From Sphingomonas yabuuchiae (GTDB taxonomy: Bacteria; Pseudomonadota; Alphaproteobacteria; Sphingomonadales; Sphingomonadaceae), in assembly GCF_001477495.1 (NCBI RefSeq), contig NZ_LDTF01000114.1:1-38132 (forward strand): a stretch of DNA of 38,132 bases, given 5' to 3'. The position numbers were made by a program, and so were the translations under genes. Shown piece after piece: positions 7,454 to 17,029 of the stretch (position 1 is the stretch's first letter; every line of letters starts with the position of its first letter). Under the pieces are notes generated by a model. The model saw nothing but the letters and a program-made list of their open reading frames with translations. It did no database searches and was not told where the DNA came from.

Positions 7454-8377
7454 ATGCGTCTGCCGGATCTGGAAGCCTGGGCGATCTTCGCCGCCGTGGT
7501 CGAGCATCGATCGTTCAGCGCCGCCGCCGATGCGATCGGTCTGTCCAAAGCCACCGTGTCCAAGGCGATCACCCGCCTGGAGGCGCAGCTCAACCAGTCG
7601 CTGTTCCACCGCACCTCGCGCCGCCTGGCCCTGACCGAGGCGGGAAAGCCGCTCGCCGACCACGCCGCGCGCATCCTGGCCGAGGCCCGCGCCGCCGAGG
7701 AGGCCGCGCGCGACGCCGCCAGCGCGCCGGCAGGCCGCATCCGGCTGGCCGCACCCATGTCGTTCGGCGTCACCAATATCGCGCCCGTCATCGCCGACTT
7801 CCTGGCCGCGCATCCCGGCATCGAGATCGAACTCAGCCTGTCCGATGCGCGGGTCGATATCGTGGCGGAGGGCTATGACATCGCGCTGCGCATCGCCGAC
7901 CTGCCCGACAGTTCGTTACGCGCGCGTCGGCTGTGCGGCATCTCCACCCATATCATCGCCTCACCCGCCTATCTGGCCGAGCATGGCACGCCCGGTCATC
8001 CCAACGAACTGGGCGAGCATCGGCTGCTGGGCTATGCCAACATCACCGGTCCCTGGCGTTTCCGCCATCCCGGCGGCGCGGAGGTATCGGTACGGCCGCA
8101 GGGGCCGCTGACCGCCAATAGCGGCGACGCGCTGGTGCCCGCCGTCCTGGCGGGGCTTGGCATCGCGCGGCTGCCGGGCTTCATTATCGGACCGCACCTC
8201 GCCTCGGGCCGAGCGGTCGCCATCCTGGAGGACTGGACCCCGCCACCGATCGGGCTCCACCTGCTCACCCCGCCCAGCCCCTTGCGCCCCGCGCGGGTCG
8301 AGGCGCTGATCGCCTGGCTGGCCGACCGGGTGCGCGATCCGTGCATCGCCGCGCAAGGCATGGAAACCGTGCGATGA
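7454..8377 (+). CDS. LysR-family transcriptional regulator
   Basis: The 307-residue protein has an N-terminal LysR helix-turn-helix (residues about 5-60, FSAAADAIGLSKATVSKAITRLE) and a periplasmic-binding-like effector domain. ATG 7454 is preferred over the in-frame GTG at 7448, with GAGGGG 6 nt upstream. It is divergent from the pirin gene, which it probably regulates through the palindrome at 7374-7392. Its stop overlaps the start of the permease gene (ATGA at 8374-8377), so the permease is translated from the same mRNA. The ligand is not known; the sequence resembles the broad DsdC/PgrR-like group with a Ser/Lys activation motif. Confidence 0.93.
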   Translation: MRLPDLEAWAIFAAVVEHRSFSAAADAIGLSKATVSKAITRLEAQLNQSLFHRTSRRLALTEAGKPLADHAARILAEARAAEEAARDAASAPAGRIRLAAPMSFGVTNIAPVIADFLAAHPGIEIELSLSDARVDIVAEGYDIALRIADLPDSSLRARRLCGISTHIIASPAYLAEHGTPGHPNELGEHRLLGYANITGPWRFRHPGGAEVSVRPQGPLTANSGDALVPAVLAGLGIARLPGFIIGPHLASGRAVAILEDWTPPPIGLHLLTPPSPLRPARVEALIAWLADRVRDPCIAAQGMETVR

Positions 8378-9468
8378 ACCGGCTGCGTCCCGACGACAGC
8401 GATGCGCGCTTCATCCGCCGCATCGTCCTGACCCTGCTCATCCTGGCGCTGACCGCCGCGCTGTTCCGGGCGGGAGACCTGTTGATCCTGGCCTTCGGAT
8501 CGATCCTGGGCGCGATCGTCATCCACGCCATTGCCGACCTCTATGCCGATCACCTGCCGATCGGGCCGAAGCGGTCGCTGACCCTGTCGATCGCCACGGT
8601 GCTGGCGGTGCTGGGCTTTCTCGCCTGGCTCTTCGGCGTCGCCTTTCGACAGCAACTGAACACGCTGGTCACGCAATTGCCGTTGCTGATCGACCAGCTT
8701 GCCGCCTGGGCATCGCAATCGCCGGTCGGCGCCAAGGTGGTCGACGCGGTGCGCGCCGCCTTTGCGGGCAGTCGCGTGGCGCGCGACATCGGCGGCCTCG
8801 TGTCCGGGGCGGGCGAGTTCGTGCTCAACTGCCTGTTGCTGCTGGTCGGCGCGCTGTTCTTCGCTGCCGATCCGAAAATCTATGAGCGGGGTTTCCTGCT
8901 GCTGATCCCCCGGTCGATGCGCCCCGCCATGGAGGATGCGCTGTTCGACACCGGCTCGACCCTGCGGCTGTGGCTGCGGGCACAGCTGATCCAGATGACG
9001 ACGATGGGCGTGCTGGTCGGCGTCGGCCTGGCGATCGCGGGGGTGCCGTCCGCCGCCGCGCTGGGATTGCTGACGGGGCTTAGCGAGTTCGTGCCCTATG
9101 TCGGACCGATCGCGGCGATGCTGCCCGCTTTGGGGCTGGCGGCGCAGGGTGGCACTGGCGCGATCATCGGCACGCTGATCACCTTCGCGGTCGTCCGCCT
9201 GGTCCAGACCAACGCGATCACCCCCTTCGTCACCAGCCGGGTCGTCGCGATCCCGCCCGCCGTCACCCTGTTCGCGATCATCGGCATCGGGACCATTTTC
9301 GGCCTGTTCGGACTGTTTTTCTCGGCCGCGCTGCTGATCGTCGCCTTCACGCTGATCCGCAGCCTGTATCTGCGCGAAGTTCTGGGCGAGGATATTCCGG
9401 CCGCTGAGCATCAAAGCCTGCTCGGCCCCGGTGCGCGGGTGAGACAAGATAATGATAATGCAGGTTAG
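8374..9468 (+). CDS. AI-2E family transporter
   Basis: A 364-residue polytopic inner-membrane protein of the TqsA/YdiK (AI-2E, UPF0118) family. Hydrophobic segments occur near residues 15-50, 68-90, 145-165 and in a C-terminal bundle at about 205-335. The middle carries the family-typical soluble amphipathic region, and ENxxTPxVxxxxV-like residues appear as TNAITPFVTSRVVAIPP. Members export signalling molecules or act as Na+/H+ antiporters, so the substrate is uncertain. The ATG overlaps the LysR stop codon; the earlier in-frame start at 8341 is rejected because it would run 37 nt into LysR. Confidence 0.88.
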   Translation: MNRLRPDDSDARFIRRIVLTLLILALTAALFRAGDLLILAFGSILGAIVIHAIADLYADHLPIGPKRSLTLSIATVLAVLGFLAWLFGVAFRQQLNTLVTQLPLLIDQLAAWASQSPVGAKVVDAVRAAFAGSRVARDIGGLVSGAGEFVLNCLLLLVGALFFAADPKIYERGFLLLIPRSMRPAMEDALFDTGSTLRLWLRAQLIQMTTMGVLVGVGLAIAGVPSAAALGLLTGLSEFVPYVGPIAAMLPALGLAAQGGTGAIIGTLITFAVVRLVQTNAITPFVTSRVVAIPPAVTLFAIIGIGTIFGLFGLFFSAALLIVAFTLIRSLYLREVLGEDIPAAEHQSLLGPGARVRQDNDNAG

Positions 9469-9475
9469 GGACGAA

Positions 9476-9508
9476 TTAACCTTTTACGTTCACATCCACG
9501 TTGGTTAA
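9476..9508. promoter_or_regulatory. Inverted TTAACC half-sites upstream of ctrA, candidate CtrA autoregulation
   Basis: TTAACC at 9476-9481 and GGTTAA at 9503-9508 face each other 60-93 bp upstream of the ctrA ATG. TTAACC matches the CtrA half-site (TTAA, often TTAACCAT), and ctrA is autoregulated in Caulobacter. A full TTAA-N7-TTAA box is not present, so this is only suggestive. Confidence 0.4.
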
Positions 9509-9568
9509 TGATTGGAGTGTCAGGTCGCCGGGGCAAGGGGGGCGATCACTCGCAAATGGGGACTGTCG

Positions 9569-10270
9569 ATGCGCGTATTGCTGATCGAAGACGAACCGAC
9601 GACTGCCAAGGCGATCGAGCTGATGCTCGGCAGCGAAGGTTTCAACGTCTATACGACCGACCTGGGCGAGGAAGGCCTCGATCTCGGCAAGCTGTATGAT
9701 TACGACATCATCCTGCTCGACCTGAATCTGCCCGACATGCACGGCTATGACGTGCTCAAGCGGCTGCGTGTCGCGCGCGTCTCGACGCCGGTGCTGATCC
9801 TGTCGGGGATCAACGAAATGGACTCGAAGGTGCGCAGCTTCGGCTTCGGCGCCGACGATTACGTCACCAAGCCCTTCCACCGCGAAGAGCTGATCGCGCG
9901 TATCCATGCCGTGGTCCGGCGGTCCAAGGGCCATTCGCAATCGATCATCCGCACCGGCAAGCTGGCGGTCAATCTGGACGCCAAGACGGTCGAGGTCGAC
10001 AATGCCCGCGTGCACCTGACCGGCAAGGAATATGCGATGCTGGAGCTGCTTTCGCTCCGCAAGGGCACCACGCTAACCAAGGAAATGTTCCTCAACCATC
10101 TTTATGGCGGGATGGACGAGCCCGAGCTGAAGATCATCGACGTCTTCATCTGCAAGCTGCGCAAGAAGCTCAGCCTGGCCTGTGACGGCGAGAATTATAT
10201 CGAGACGGTCTGGGGCCGTGGCTATGTGCTGCGCGAACCCGACGATGTGGAGCAGGCCGAGGTCGCCTGA
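9569..10270 (+). CDS. ctrA: Cell-cycle response regulator CtrA
   Basis: An OmpR-type response regulator of 233 residues. The receiver has D7-E8-P10 (IEDEP), phosphoacceptor D51 (LLDLNLPD), the conserved SG (LSGINE) and K in VTKPFH. The winged helix includes [15 protein letters not shown] and VWGRGYVLR. The very strong match to alphaproteobacterial CtrA through both domains, and the length (Caulobacter 231), make this secure. CtrA controls DNA replication, division and, in many alphaproteobacteria, motility. ATG 9569 begins the receiver directly ([10 protein letters not shown]); the frame is open upstream to 9512 but without a family match. It ends in a strong terminator. Confidence 0.96.
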   Translation: MRVLLIEDEPTTAKAIELMLGSEGFNVYTTDLGEEGLDLGKLYDYDIILLDLNLPDMHGYDVLKRLRVARVSTPVLILSGINEMDSKVRSFGFGADDYVTKPFHREELIARIHAVVRRSKGHSQSIIRTGKLAVNLDAKTVEVDNARVHLTGKEYAMLELLSLRKGTTLTKEMFLNHLYGGMDEPELKIIDVFICKLRKKLSLACDGENYIETVWGRGYVLREPDDVEQAEVA

Positions 10271-10287
10271 CCTTTCCTGTCCTTACG

Positions 10288-10326
10288 AAAAAGGCCGGTT
10301 CGCGGGGGGCGCGGACCGGCCTTTTT
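10288..10326. terminator. Strong bidirectional terminator between ctrA and the PEP-CTERM gene
   Basis: A 12-bp perfect stem AAAAAGGCCGGT/ACCGGCCTTTTT with a 15-nt GC-rich loop that can pair further (CGCG/CGCG). Oligo-T occurs on either strand, so it serves both convergent genes. Confidence 0.92.
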
Positions 10327-10356
10327 CTTTGGGGGTATTCCCGTGGCCCAAGCCGA

Positions 10357-11430
10357 TCAGACCGCGACCCGCCGCCGCCGAAGCGCCAGCACGAGCAACG
10401 CCAATCCCCCGGCCATCAACGCCATGCTGGCCGGTTCCGGCACCGGCGCGGGGCTTCCCCCACTGCTCCCGGTCCCGCCGGAAGACCCGCCCGAGCTGCT
10501 CGGCGGATGGAAGGTGCCCGGCACATAGGTGCCGATATAGGTCCCGAGATGGAACTCGCCGTTCTGGATCAGGCTGCCGAAGACGGCCGAACCCTCGATA
10601 TAATTGCCGGTGGTCGCCGCCGCCTTGGGCGCGAGGATCGATCCCTTCCAGGCGGTGGTCAATTCCAGGCTGGTCGCGTCCGGAAAGTTCCAGATGACAT
10701 GCTTGCCCAGGCCGGACGCGCCGTTCAGGAAATTATCGTCCAGCCGCACCGTGCTGCCATGCACATTGACGATGACCGTATCGGCGCCATTCGGGTTGAA
10801 AGCGATCTCGCCGAACCGCGTCAGGTCGGCGGCGCTCAGGTTGAACACGCCGACGCCGTTCGCCCCCGCCACCGCGTTGAACGTCGCGCGGTTGCCGCTG
10901 ATCGACACCTGCGCCGTGGCGGACAGGGCGGCATAGCTGTTCGACAGGTCGGTCATGCTGCTGGTCAGCAGCGACTTTTGCTGGTTCAGCCCCGTGACGA
11001 AGCCGGGGTCGCTCGCGCCCAGGCCGGACAGGACGGTGTTCTGGTTGATGTTGGTGTTGGACAGCAGACCGCCGACCTTCACCGTCTGGACCCCGCCGTT
11101 CAGATTGAAGCCGCTGACCACGTTCCCGCCGATCAGCGCGCCCGAGCCATTGTTGAGGTTCTTCGTGCCGCCCAAGACATTCCCGACCACCGTCAGGCCG
11201 GGCAAGGCATAGGTCGAACCGGGCACCGAGGCGATCTGGTAATTGGATGAATTACCGCTCAGATTGCCGCCGACAAAGGTCCGCCCCTCCACCTCCGAGC
11301 TGGAGGTCAGGTCGCCCAGCACGATGAGGTTCCATTCCTTGAGCGCGTCTATCCCGACCACGGGCGAGGCGACGGCCAGCGAGGGGATGGAGGCCGCGAT
11401 CAGGCCGATGGCGAGGAGACGGTTATTCAT
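10357..11430 (-). CDS. PEP-CTERM sorting protein, choice-of-anchor A family
   Basis: A 357-residue secreted protein with an N-terminal signal peptide (LLAIGLIAASIPSLAVA). The body is a choice-of-anchor A-type domain: LKEWNLIVLGDLTSSSEVEGRTFVGGN at the start and IWNFPDATSLELTTAWKGSILAP near its end. Then comes a Gly/Ser linker and a C-terminal PEP-CTERM tail: VPEP at 330-333, a hydrophobic segment, then RRRR. PEP-CTERM tails are recognised by exosortase EpsH/XrtA-type enzymes, usually linked to exopolysaccharide production. No exosortase lies in the window. Role unknown; surface or extracellular matrix protein is the family expectation. The start has GAGAG about 3 nt upstream. Confidence 0.93.
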   Translation of the reverse strand: MNNRLLAIGLIAASIPSLAVASPVVGIDALKEWNLIVLGDLTSSSEVEGRTFVGGNLSGNSSNYQIASVPGSTYALPGLTVVGNVLGGTKNLNNGSGALIGGNVVSGFNLNGGVQTVKVGGLLSNTNINQNTVLSGLGASDPGFVTGLNQQKSLLTSSMTDLSNSYAALSATAQVSISGNRATFNAVAGANGVGVFNLSAADLTRFGEIAFNPNGADTVIVNVHGSTVRLDDNFLNGASGLGKHVIWNFPDATSLELTTAWKGSILAPKAAATTGNYIEGSAVFGSLIQNGEFHLGTYIGTYVPGTFHPPSSSGGSSGGTGSSGGSPAPVPEPASMALMAGGLALLVLALRRRRVAV

Positions 11431-11529
11431 GCTCTCAGATTACGGAGCAACCCCTGCCAAATTGTTAGCGTTTCGGCCGCCGGTTCATCCGATTTGGCGG
11501 GTTTCGACGGCCGATCCGAACATTTTTTG

Positions 11530-13194
11530 TCAGCGCCGCTCCCACACCTTCTGCCCGCCGATCCAGGTTTCCTCGACCTGGGTGGCGCGCAACTCGCTGG
11601 GGTTGATGTCCAGCGGGTTGCGGTCGACGATGATGAAGTCCGCCTGCTGCCCCTGCCCCAGTCGCCCGAACAGGTCCTCGGCGAACCCGGCATAGGCGCC
11701 GTCCATGGTGAAGGCGCGCCATGCCGCCTCGCGCCCGACGATCTCCTGCGGCTGCCACCCGCCATAGGGCTGGCCGTCCGGGCCCTGCCGGGTGATCGCC
11801 GCCGCCCAGCCTGCAAAGGGATCGGGTCGCTCGACCGGATAGTCCGAACCGAACACCAGGGTCGCCCCGTTCTTCAACATGGTGTTCCAGGCATAGGCGC
11901 CCGTCAGTCGCGCGGGGCCGAGCCGCGCCTCGGCCATCTGGCGGTCGCTCGTCTCGTGCACCGGCTGCATCGAGGCGATGATGCCATGCTTGCCGAAGCG
12001 CGGCAGATCGGCCGGATCGACGATCTGCGCATGTTCGATCCGCCAGCGCCGATCGCCCTTATAGGTCTCGGCCAGTTCGTCGATCGCGTCGAGAACCTGC
12101 GCATTGGTGCGGTCGCCGATCGCGTGGACGGCGATCTGGTACTTGTCCATCGCCGCACGGCTCATCAGGTTGCGGATCACGTCGTCCGACATGAAACCCA
12201 GCCCGGTCTGGCCCGGCGCATCGGCATAGGGCTGTTTCAGCCACGCCCCGCGCGATCCCAGCGCGCCGTCGCCGTACAGCTTCACGCCGACCAGCCGCAG
12301 CTTGTTGTTGTACAGCCACGGCGTCGGCCCGGTCCCGCCGATGCGGACCGTGTCGTCGACGCCGCCGCCATAGCTCATGATCCGCACGCGCAGGTTTCCG
12401 GCATCGCCCATCCGCCGATAGGTCATCCATTCGTCCAGCGTCGTGCCCATATCGGCGGTCGCGGTAATGCCGTGGCTCAGCAGTTCGTTCTGCGCCTTCA
12501 GGAAGGCCGCGTTGCGATCCTTGGCCAGCGGCTGCGGGATCGCCTTCTGGATCAACGCCATGGCCGCATCGACAAACACGCCGGAGGGCTGGATGCCGAC
12601 CTTCTCGATCCGGCCACCGGCGGGCGAGACGGTCTTGGCGGTGATCCCCGCCGCCTTCATCGCCGCGCTGTTCGCCCAGAGGGCATGGCCGTCGGCGCGC
12701 TCCATGACGACCGGCCGGTCGGAGACGGCGGCGTCCATATCGGCGGCGGTCGGAAAACGACCCAAGGACCAGCTTTCCTGGTTCCAGCCGCCGCCCAATA
12801 TCCATTTCCGCTCCGGGTTCGCCGCGACATAGGCGGCGATCCGCGACTTCGCCTCGTCCAGCGACTTGGTGGTCGCAAGGTCCAGCTCGATCTGGCGGAA
12901 GCCCAGCGCCATGACATGGCCATGCGAATCGACGAAGCCGGGCAGCAACACCCGCCCCTTCATGTCCGCGCGCCAGTCGAGCTTCTCGGGGCGCTTGTCC
13001 TTGGCCGACAATAACCGCACGACCTTGCCGTCCGGGGTCAGGAGCAGACCGGTGAAGCGGACGACCTTGCCGTCCTTGTCCAGCGTCAGGCCCGTGACAT
13101 TGTCGACCAGCGCATCGGCAAAGGCCGCAGCCGGGGTCAGCGCGATCGCCAGCGCGGCGAGGAGGATGCGGGAGGAGGAAGCCTGCTTTACCAT
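11530..13194 (-). CDS. Exported amidohydrolase, YtcJ/Amidohydro_3 family
   Basis: A 554-residue metal-dependent hydrolase with a signal peptide (residues 1-26, ending AFA), so periplasmic. It has the first metal site HxH (H91, H93 in GFVDSHGHVM), later metal/catalytic segments IAVHAIGDRTN and WRIEHAQIVD, and the closing VFGSDYPVERPDPFAGW. This is the YtcJ-like subgroup annotated as N-substituted formamide deformylase or imidazolonepropionase-like; the substrate cannot be predicted. The open frame ends at 11530 and about 100 nt separate it from the PEP-CTERM gene on the same strand. A palindromic repeat lies upstream. Confidence 0.9.
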   Translation of the reverse strand: MVKQASSSRILLAALAIALTPAAAFADALVDNVTGLTLDKDGKVVRFTGLLLTPDGKVVRLLSAKDKRPEKLDWRADMKGRVLLPGFVDSHGHVMALGFRQIELDLATTKSLDEAKSRIAAYVAANPERKWILGGGWNQESWSLGRFPTAADMDAAVSDRPVVMERADGHALWANSAAMKAAGITAKTVSPAGGRIEKVGIQPSGVFVDAAMALIQKAIPQPLAKDRNAAFLKAQNELLSHGITATADMGTTLDEWMTYRRMGDAGNLRVRIMSYGGGVDDTVRIGGTGPTPWLYNNKLRLVGVKLYGDGALGSRGAWLKQPYADAPGQTGLGFMSDDVIRNLMSRAAMDKYQIAVHAIGDRTNAQVLDAIDELAETYKGDRRWRIEHAQIVDPADLPRFGKHGIIASMQPVHETSDRQMAEARLGPARLTGAYAWNTMLKNGATLVFGSDYPVERPDPFAGWAAAITRQGPDGQPYGGWQPQEIVGREAAWRAFTMDGAYAGFAEDLFGRLGQGQQADFIIVDRNPLDINPSELRATQVEETWIGGQKVWERR

Positions 13195-13240
13195 GGCCGT
13201 TCCCTATCGGGTGTCGGGCAAGGTGGGAAGCACGCTTAGA

Positions 13241-13366
13241 TCCTCCCCGGCACGGGGAGGTGGCAGGCCGAAGGCCTGACGGAGGGGGGCTTCCACCCGG
13301 GCCGCCCTATGCAGCACGCCTCCTCCACCATGCTTCGCATGGTCCTCCTCCCCGTGCTGGGGAGGA
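13241..13366. repeat. Intergenic inverted repeat with CCTCCCC arms
   Basis: TCCTCCCCGGCACGGGGAGG (13241-13260) matches the reverse complement of 13347-13366 at 19 of 20 positions. Between them are smaller hairpins (GGCCGAAGGCC, ACCATGCTTCGCATGGT). It fills the gap between the amidohydrolase and Lrp genes (13195-13368); no gene is visible there. Confidence 0.85.
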
Positions 13367-13368
13367 TT

Positions 13369-13812
13369 TCACGACCGCCGCACCACTTCGCGAATCACGA
13401 AATGCGAGGCCAGCCGCGTCACCCCCGGCAGGCGGGCCAGCGTCTCGCGATGGATGCGCTCGTAGCTGTCGTCGCGGCGCACCTCGACCTGGATCATGTA
13501 ATCCGCCTCGCCGCTCATCAGGAAACACTCGACGATCTCGGGACAGCGCAGGATTTCGCGCTCGAACGCCGCCATGGTGTCCTGTCGCTGGTCCTTCAGC
13601 GTGACGTTGACCATCACGGTCGAGGGCCGCCCGCGCGCCTCATGGCTCAGGATCGCGCGATAGCCGGTAATGACGCCACTGTCGCGCAGTTGCGCCACGC
13701 GGCGATGCGCGGCGCTGGCGGACAGGCCGACCTTCTCGCCCAGTGCCGCACTGGTCAGGTCGGAATCGCGGGCCAGCTGGGCCAGGATGCGGCGGTCGAT
13801 CGCGTCGGACAT
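13369..13812 (-). CDS. Lrp/AsnC family transcriptional regulator
   Basis: A 147-residue regulator with an N-terminal AsnC helix-turn-helix (DRRILAQLARDSDL through SASAAHRRVAQLRDSGVITGY) and a C-terminal RAM ligand-binding domain (CFLMSGEADYMIQVEV). The ATG at 13812 (MSDAIDRRI) is chosen; an in-frame GTG 15 nt upstream is possible. Divergent from the alanine dehydrogenase gene 128 bp away, a pairing common in proteobacteria and actinobacteria where the regulator (AldR-like) activates ald in response to alanine. That regulation is inferred from context. Confidence 0.93.
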   Translation of the reverse strand: MSDAIDRRILAQLARDSDLTSAALGEKVGLSASAAHRRVAQLRDSGVITGYRAILSHEARGRPSTVMVNVTLKDQRQDTMAAFEREILRCPEIVECFLMSGEADYMIQVEVRRDDSYERIHRETLARLPGVTRLASHFVIREVVRRS

Positions 13813-13940
13813 TTCATCCCGATACACGGGCGAAAGACGCGAGAATATCCCAAATTATGCGATTGACCGGGACCGCTTTGCACACCTCTCCCGCGATATC
13901 GGCGCTATTATCGGTATAACGTTTTTCAGGAGAGTTCATC

Positions 13941-15047
<1,107 letters not shown>

Positions 15048-15056
15048 ACCCTTCAA

Positions 15057-15184
15057 CCGTTCGCACTGAGCGAAGTCGATCCGCGCCATGGCTGCAGATG
15101 TTGCCCATGGCCTTCGACTTCGCTCAGGCTGAACGGGTTTCGAGATTTGATCCCCCGCTCCGTTCACGCTGAGCGAGGTCGAAG
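15057..15184. repeat. Composite copy of the TTCGACTTCGCTCAGGC palindrome (three arms)
   Basis: A central arm (15111-15137) is flanked by two opposite-facing, partly diverged arms (15057-15080 and 15159-15184). Each can pair with the centre, so two mutually exclusive hairpins are possible. It occupies the ald-DUF3072 gap (15048-15284), in which no gene is visible. Confidence 0.85.
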
Positions 15185-15284
15185 CGCATGCCCTGCCCTA
15201 CACCACAAGGGCTTGAGGAAGTTCGCGCAAGCCAAAAGAAACAAAACTGGAACATCGCCGTTGATCCCCCGAAAGGATCACCCG

Positions 15285-15497
15285 ATGACCGACAACCCCA
15301 AGACCGAACCCTTCTCCAACGCCGAGAAGGACCCCGATGACTGGACCACCGGCGACGAGAAGATGACCGGCGCGCAGGCCAGTTATCTGAAGACCCTGTC
15401 CGAAGAGGCGGGCGAACCGTTCGACGATACGCTGACCAAGGCGGACGCCTCCAAGCGGATCGACGCGCTTCAGGAAAAGACCGGCCGAGGCCAGTAA
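15285..15497 (+). CDS. DUF3072 small protein
   Basis: A 70-residue acidic, hydrophilic protein. It matches DUF3072 in the segment DDWTTGDEKMTGAQASYLKTLSEEAGEPFDDTLTKADASKRID, a short helical fold that resembles a SAP-like or helix-loop-helix motif. Function unknown. ATG 15285 follows a GAAAGGATCA sequence that provides GGA about 8 nt upstream; the open frame extends back to 15147 through repeat DNA and that part is not credible. The stop codon lies only 4 nt from the end of the convergent ccmI gene. Confidence 0.8.
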   Translation: MTDNPKTEPFSNAEKDPDDWTTGDEKMTGAQASYLKTLSEEAGEPFDDTLTKADASKRIDALQEKTGRGQ

Positions 15498-15501
15498 GCC
15501 C

Positions 15502-16128
15502 TTATTCGCCCATCATTCGGATCGCCTGATCGAGCAGCATCACCCGCTGCTCGATAGCCGGGCGATAGGGTGCATCGGCGGGCGAAAGCGCCAGGGCACG
15601 GTTCCAGAACACCCGCGCCTTGCGAAAGTCGCCCGCCCGCATCCAGGCCAGCCCCTCGAAGAAGAAAGGCGTCGGGTCGCGAGGTCCCAATGTCCGTGCG
15701 CGGCGAAAGGCGAAGCGGGCGGCGGGCGACATCTGATAGCCGTCATGCGCGAACAGGACATTGCCCAGTTCGGTCCAATAGGGAACGCTGGTCCGGTCGC
15801 CGCCGACCGCGCCCAGCATGATCTGCACTGCGGTGCGCTTGTTGCCCGAACGCGACAGGGCATCGGCGGCGGTGAACATTGCCGCCTCCCCGCCGTAACG
15901 CCCGATCAACTGCCCGCGCAGCTCGGAAATCGCGTCATTGTCGAGCAGCGCATCGGGCCGCGGCGCGGGCGCGCTGGCCGCCAGGGTCGGCCGCCCCTGC
16001 CATGCATAGCCCACGCCGCCCAGCGCCAGCGCGGCCCCGAGCATCGTCCAGAGCGGCCGCGGAAACCGCAACCACAGCGCCAGGCCCATCGCTCCGGCGG
16101 CGATCAGCAGCAGGATCAGCCAGCCCAT
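15502..16128 (-). CDS. ccmI: CcmI-like TPR protein for cytochrome c maturation
   Basis: A 208-residue protein with two N-terminal transmembrane segments (about residues 2-18 and 25-42) followed by a periplasmic tetratricopeptide domain (TELGNVLFAHDGYQMSPAARFAFRRA, FFFEGLAWMRAGDFRKARVFWNRALALSP). In system I, CcmI/CycH holds apocytochrome c for heme ligation by CcmF/CcmH. Its ATG overlaps the ccmH stop (ATGA at 16125-16128 on the minus strand). The frame opens further upstream inside ccmH but that part is not used. Last gene of the ccm cluster. Confidence 0.88.
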   Translation of the reverse strand: MGWLILLLIAAGAMGLALWLRFPRPLWTMLGAALALGGVGYAWQGRPTLAASAPAPRPDALLDNDAISELRGQLIGRYGGEAAMFTAADALSRSGNKRTAVQIMLGAVGGDRTSVPYWTELGNVLFAHDGYQMSPAARFAFRRARTLGPRDPTPFFFEGLAWMRAGDFRKARVFWNRALALSPADAPYRPAIEQRVMLLDQAIRMMGE

Positions 16129-16505
16129 CAGCGCCGCTTCCGAAAGCTGGACCGCGCGATCCACGCGCCGACTGCCAGCAACAGGATCGGCGTCGCCCAG
16201 AGCAACGCCGTCGCACCCGACAAGGGCGGGTCATAGCTGACATAATCGCCGTACCGCTCGATCAGCCAGGCTCGGATCGCCTCCGGGCTCTCGCCGCGCG
16301 CGATGCGTTGGCGGACCAGCGCCCGCATGTCGGCGGCCATGTCGGCGTCGCTGTCGGCGATCGATTGGCCCTGGCACACGACGCAGCGCAGCTCACCCAT
16401 CAGGGCACGCGCCTGCGCCTCGGCGCGGGCGTCGGGCAGTTGCATATTCCCGTAATCGGGCGTGGCCGTCGCGGCGGTCAGCAACAGGGCGAGCGAAAGG
16501 CTCAT
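16128..16505 (-). CDS. ccmH: Cytochrome c maturation protein CcmH (CycL)
   Basis: Thiol reductase that keeps the CxxCH heme site of apocytochrome c reduced. The 125-residue protein has a signal peptide, the diagnostic LRCVVCQ motif (C41, C44) and a C-terminal transmembrane anchor (ALLWATPILLLAVGAW) followed by a basic end, as in short CcmH/CcmL forms. Overlaps dsbE upstream and ccmI downstream by 4 nt each. Confidence 0.96.
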   Translation of the reverse strand: MSLSLALLLTAATATPDYGNMQLPDARAEAQARALMGELRCVVCQGQSIADSDADMAADMRALVRQRIARGESPEAIRAWLIERYGDYVSYDPPLSGATALLWATPILLLAVGAWIARSSFRKRR

Positions 16506-17029
16506 TTCGCGGCCGCCACATCGCGGACGATCTGATCGACCTGATCGGCGCGGATGTCGCCGATATATTGCCGCACGATCCGCCCGCGCCCGTCGATCAG
16601 GAAGGTCTCAGGCACGCCGGAAGAGCCGAGTGCCATCTGCACCCGGCTGCGGCTGTCGTCACCGATCGCGGCATACGGATCGCCGTTGCGGCGAAGGAAG
16701 GCGGCGATGGCGGGGCCCTTGTCATGGATCGCGACGGCGTCGATCGGCACGCCCCTGGCCTTCAACGCCATTAGCTGCGGCGCCTCGGCAATGCAGGGGA
16801 TGCACCAGCTGGCGAAGACGTTGAGCAGGCGCGGCCTGCCGCTCTTGAAATCGCCGCTCGCCAGCCCCGGCTTGCCGGGCACCATCGGCTCCAGCTGGAA
16901 GACCGGCAGCGGCTTGTCGACCAAGGTCGAATGCACCGTCGTGTCGGCAGGCCGCATCAGCCCGGCTGCGACCACCGCGAAGAACACCCCGAACAGCCCC
17001 AGCGGCAACCAGATCAGCGCGCGCTTCAT
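16502..17029 (-). CDS. ccmG: Thiol:disulfide interchange protein CcmG/DsbE
   Basis: Membrane-anchored periplasmic thioredoxin (175 residues): N-terminal anchor at residues 4-23, active site WCIPC (C76, C79), and the cis-Pro loop GVPETFLIDGRGRI. It reduces apocytochrome c or CcmH. The start ATG at 17029 overlaps the ccmF stop (ATGA). A much longer frame runs upstream antisense-free inside ccmF but lacks homology there. Confidence 0.96.
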   Translation of the reverse strand: MKRALIWLPLGLFGVFFAVVAAGLMRPADTTVHSTLVDKPLPVFQLEPMVPGKPGLASGDFKSGRPRLLNVFASWCIPCIAEAPQLMALKARGVPIDAVAIHDKGPAIAAFLRRNGDPYAAIGDDSRSRVQMALGSSGVPETFLIDGRGRIVRQYIGDIRADQVDQIVRDVAAAK

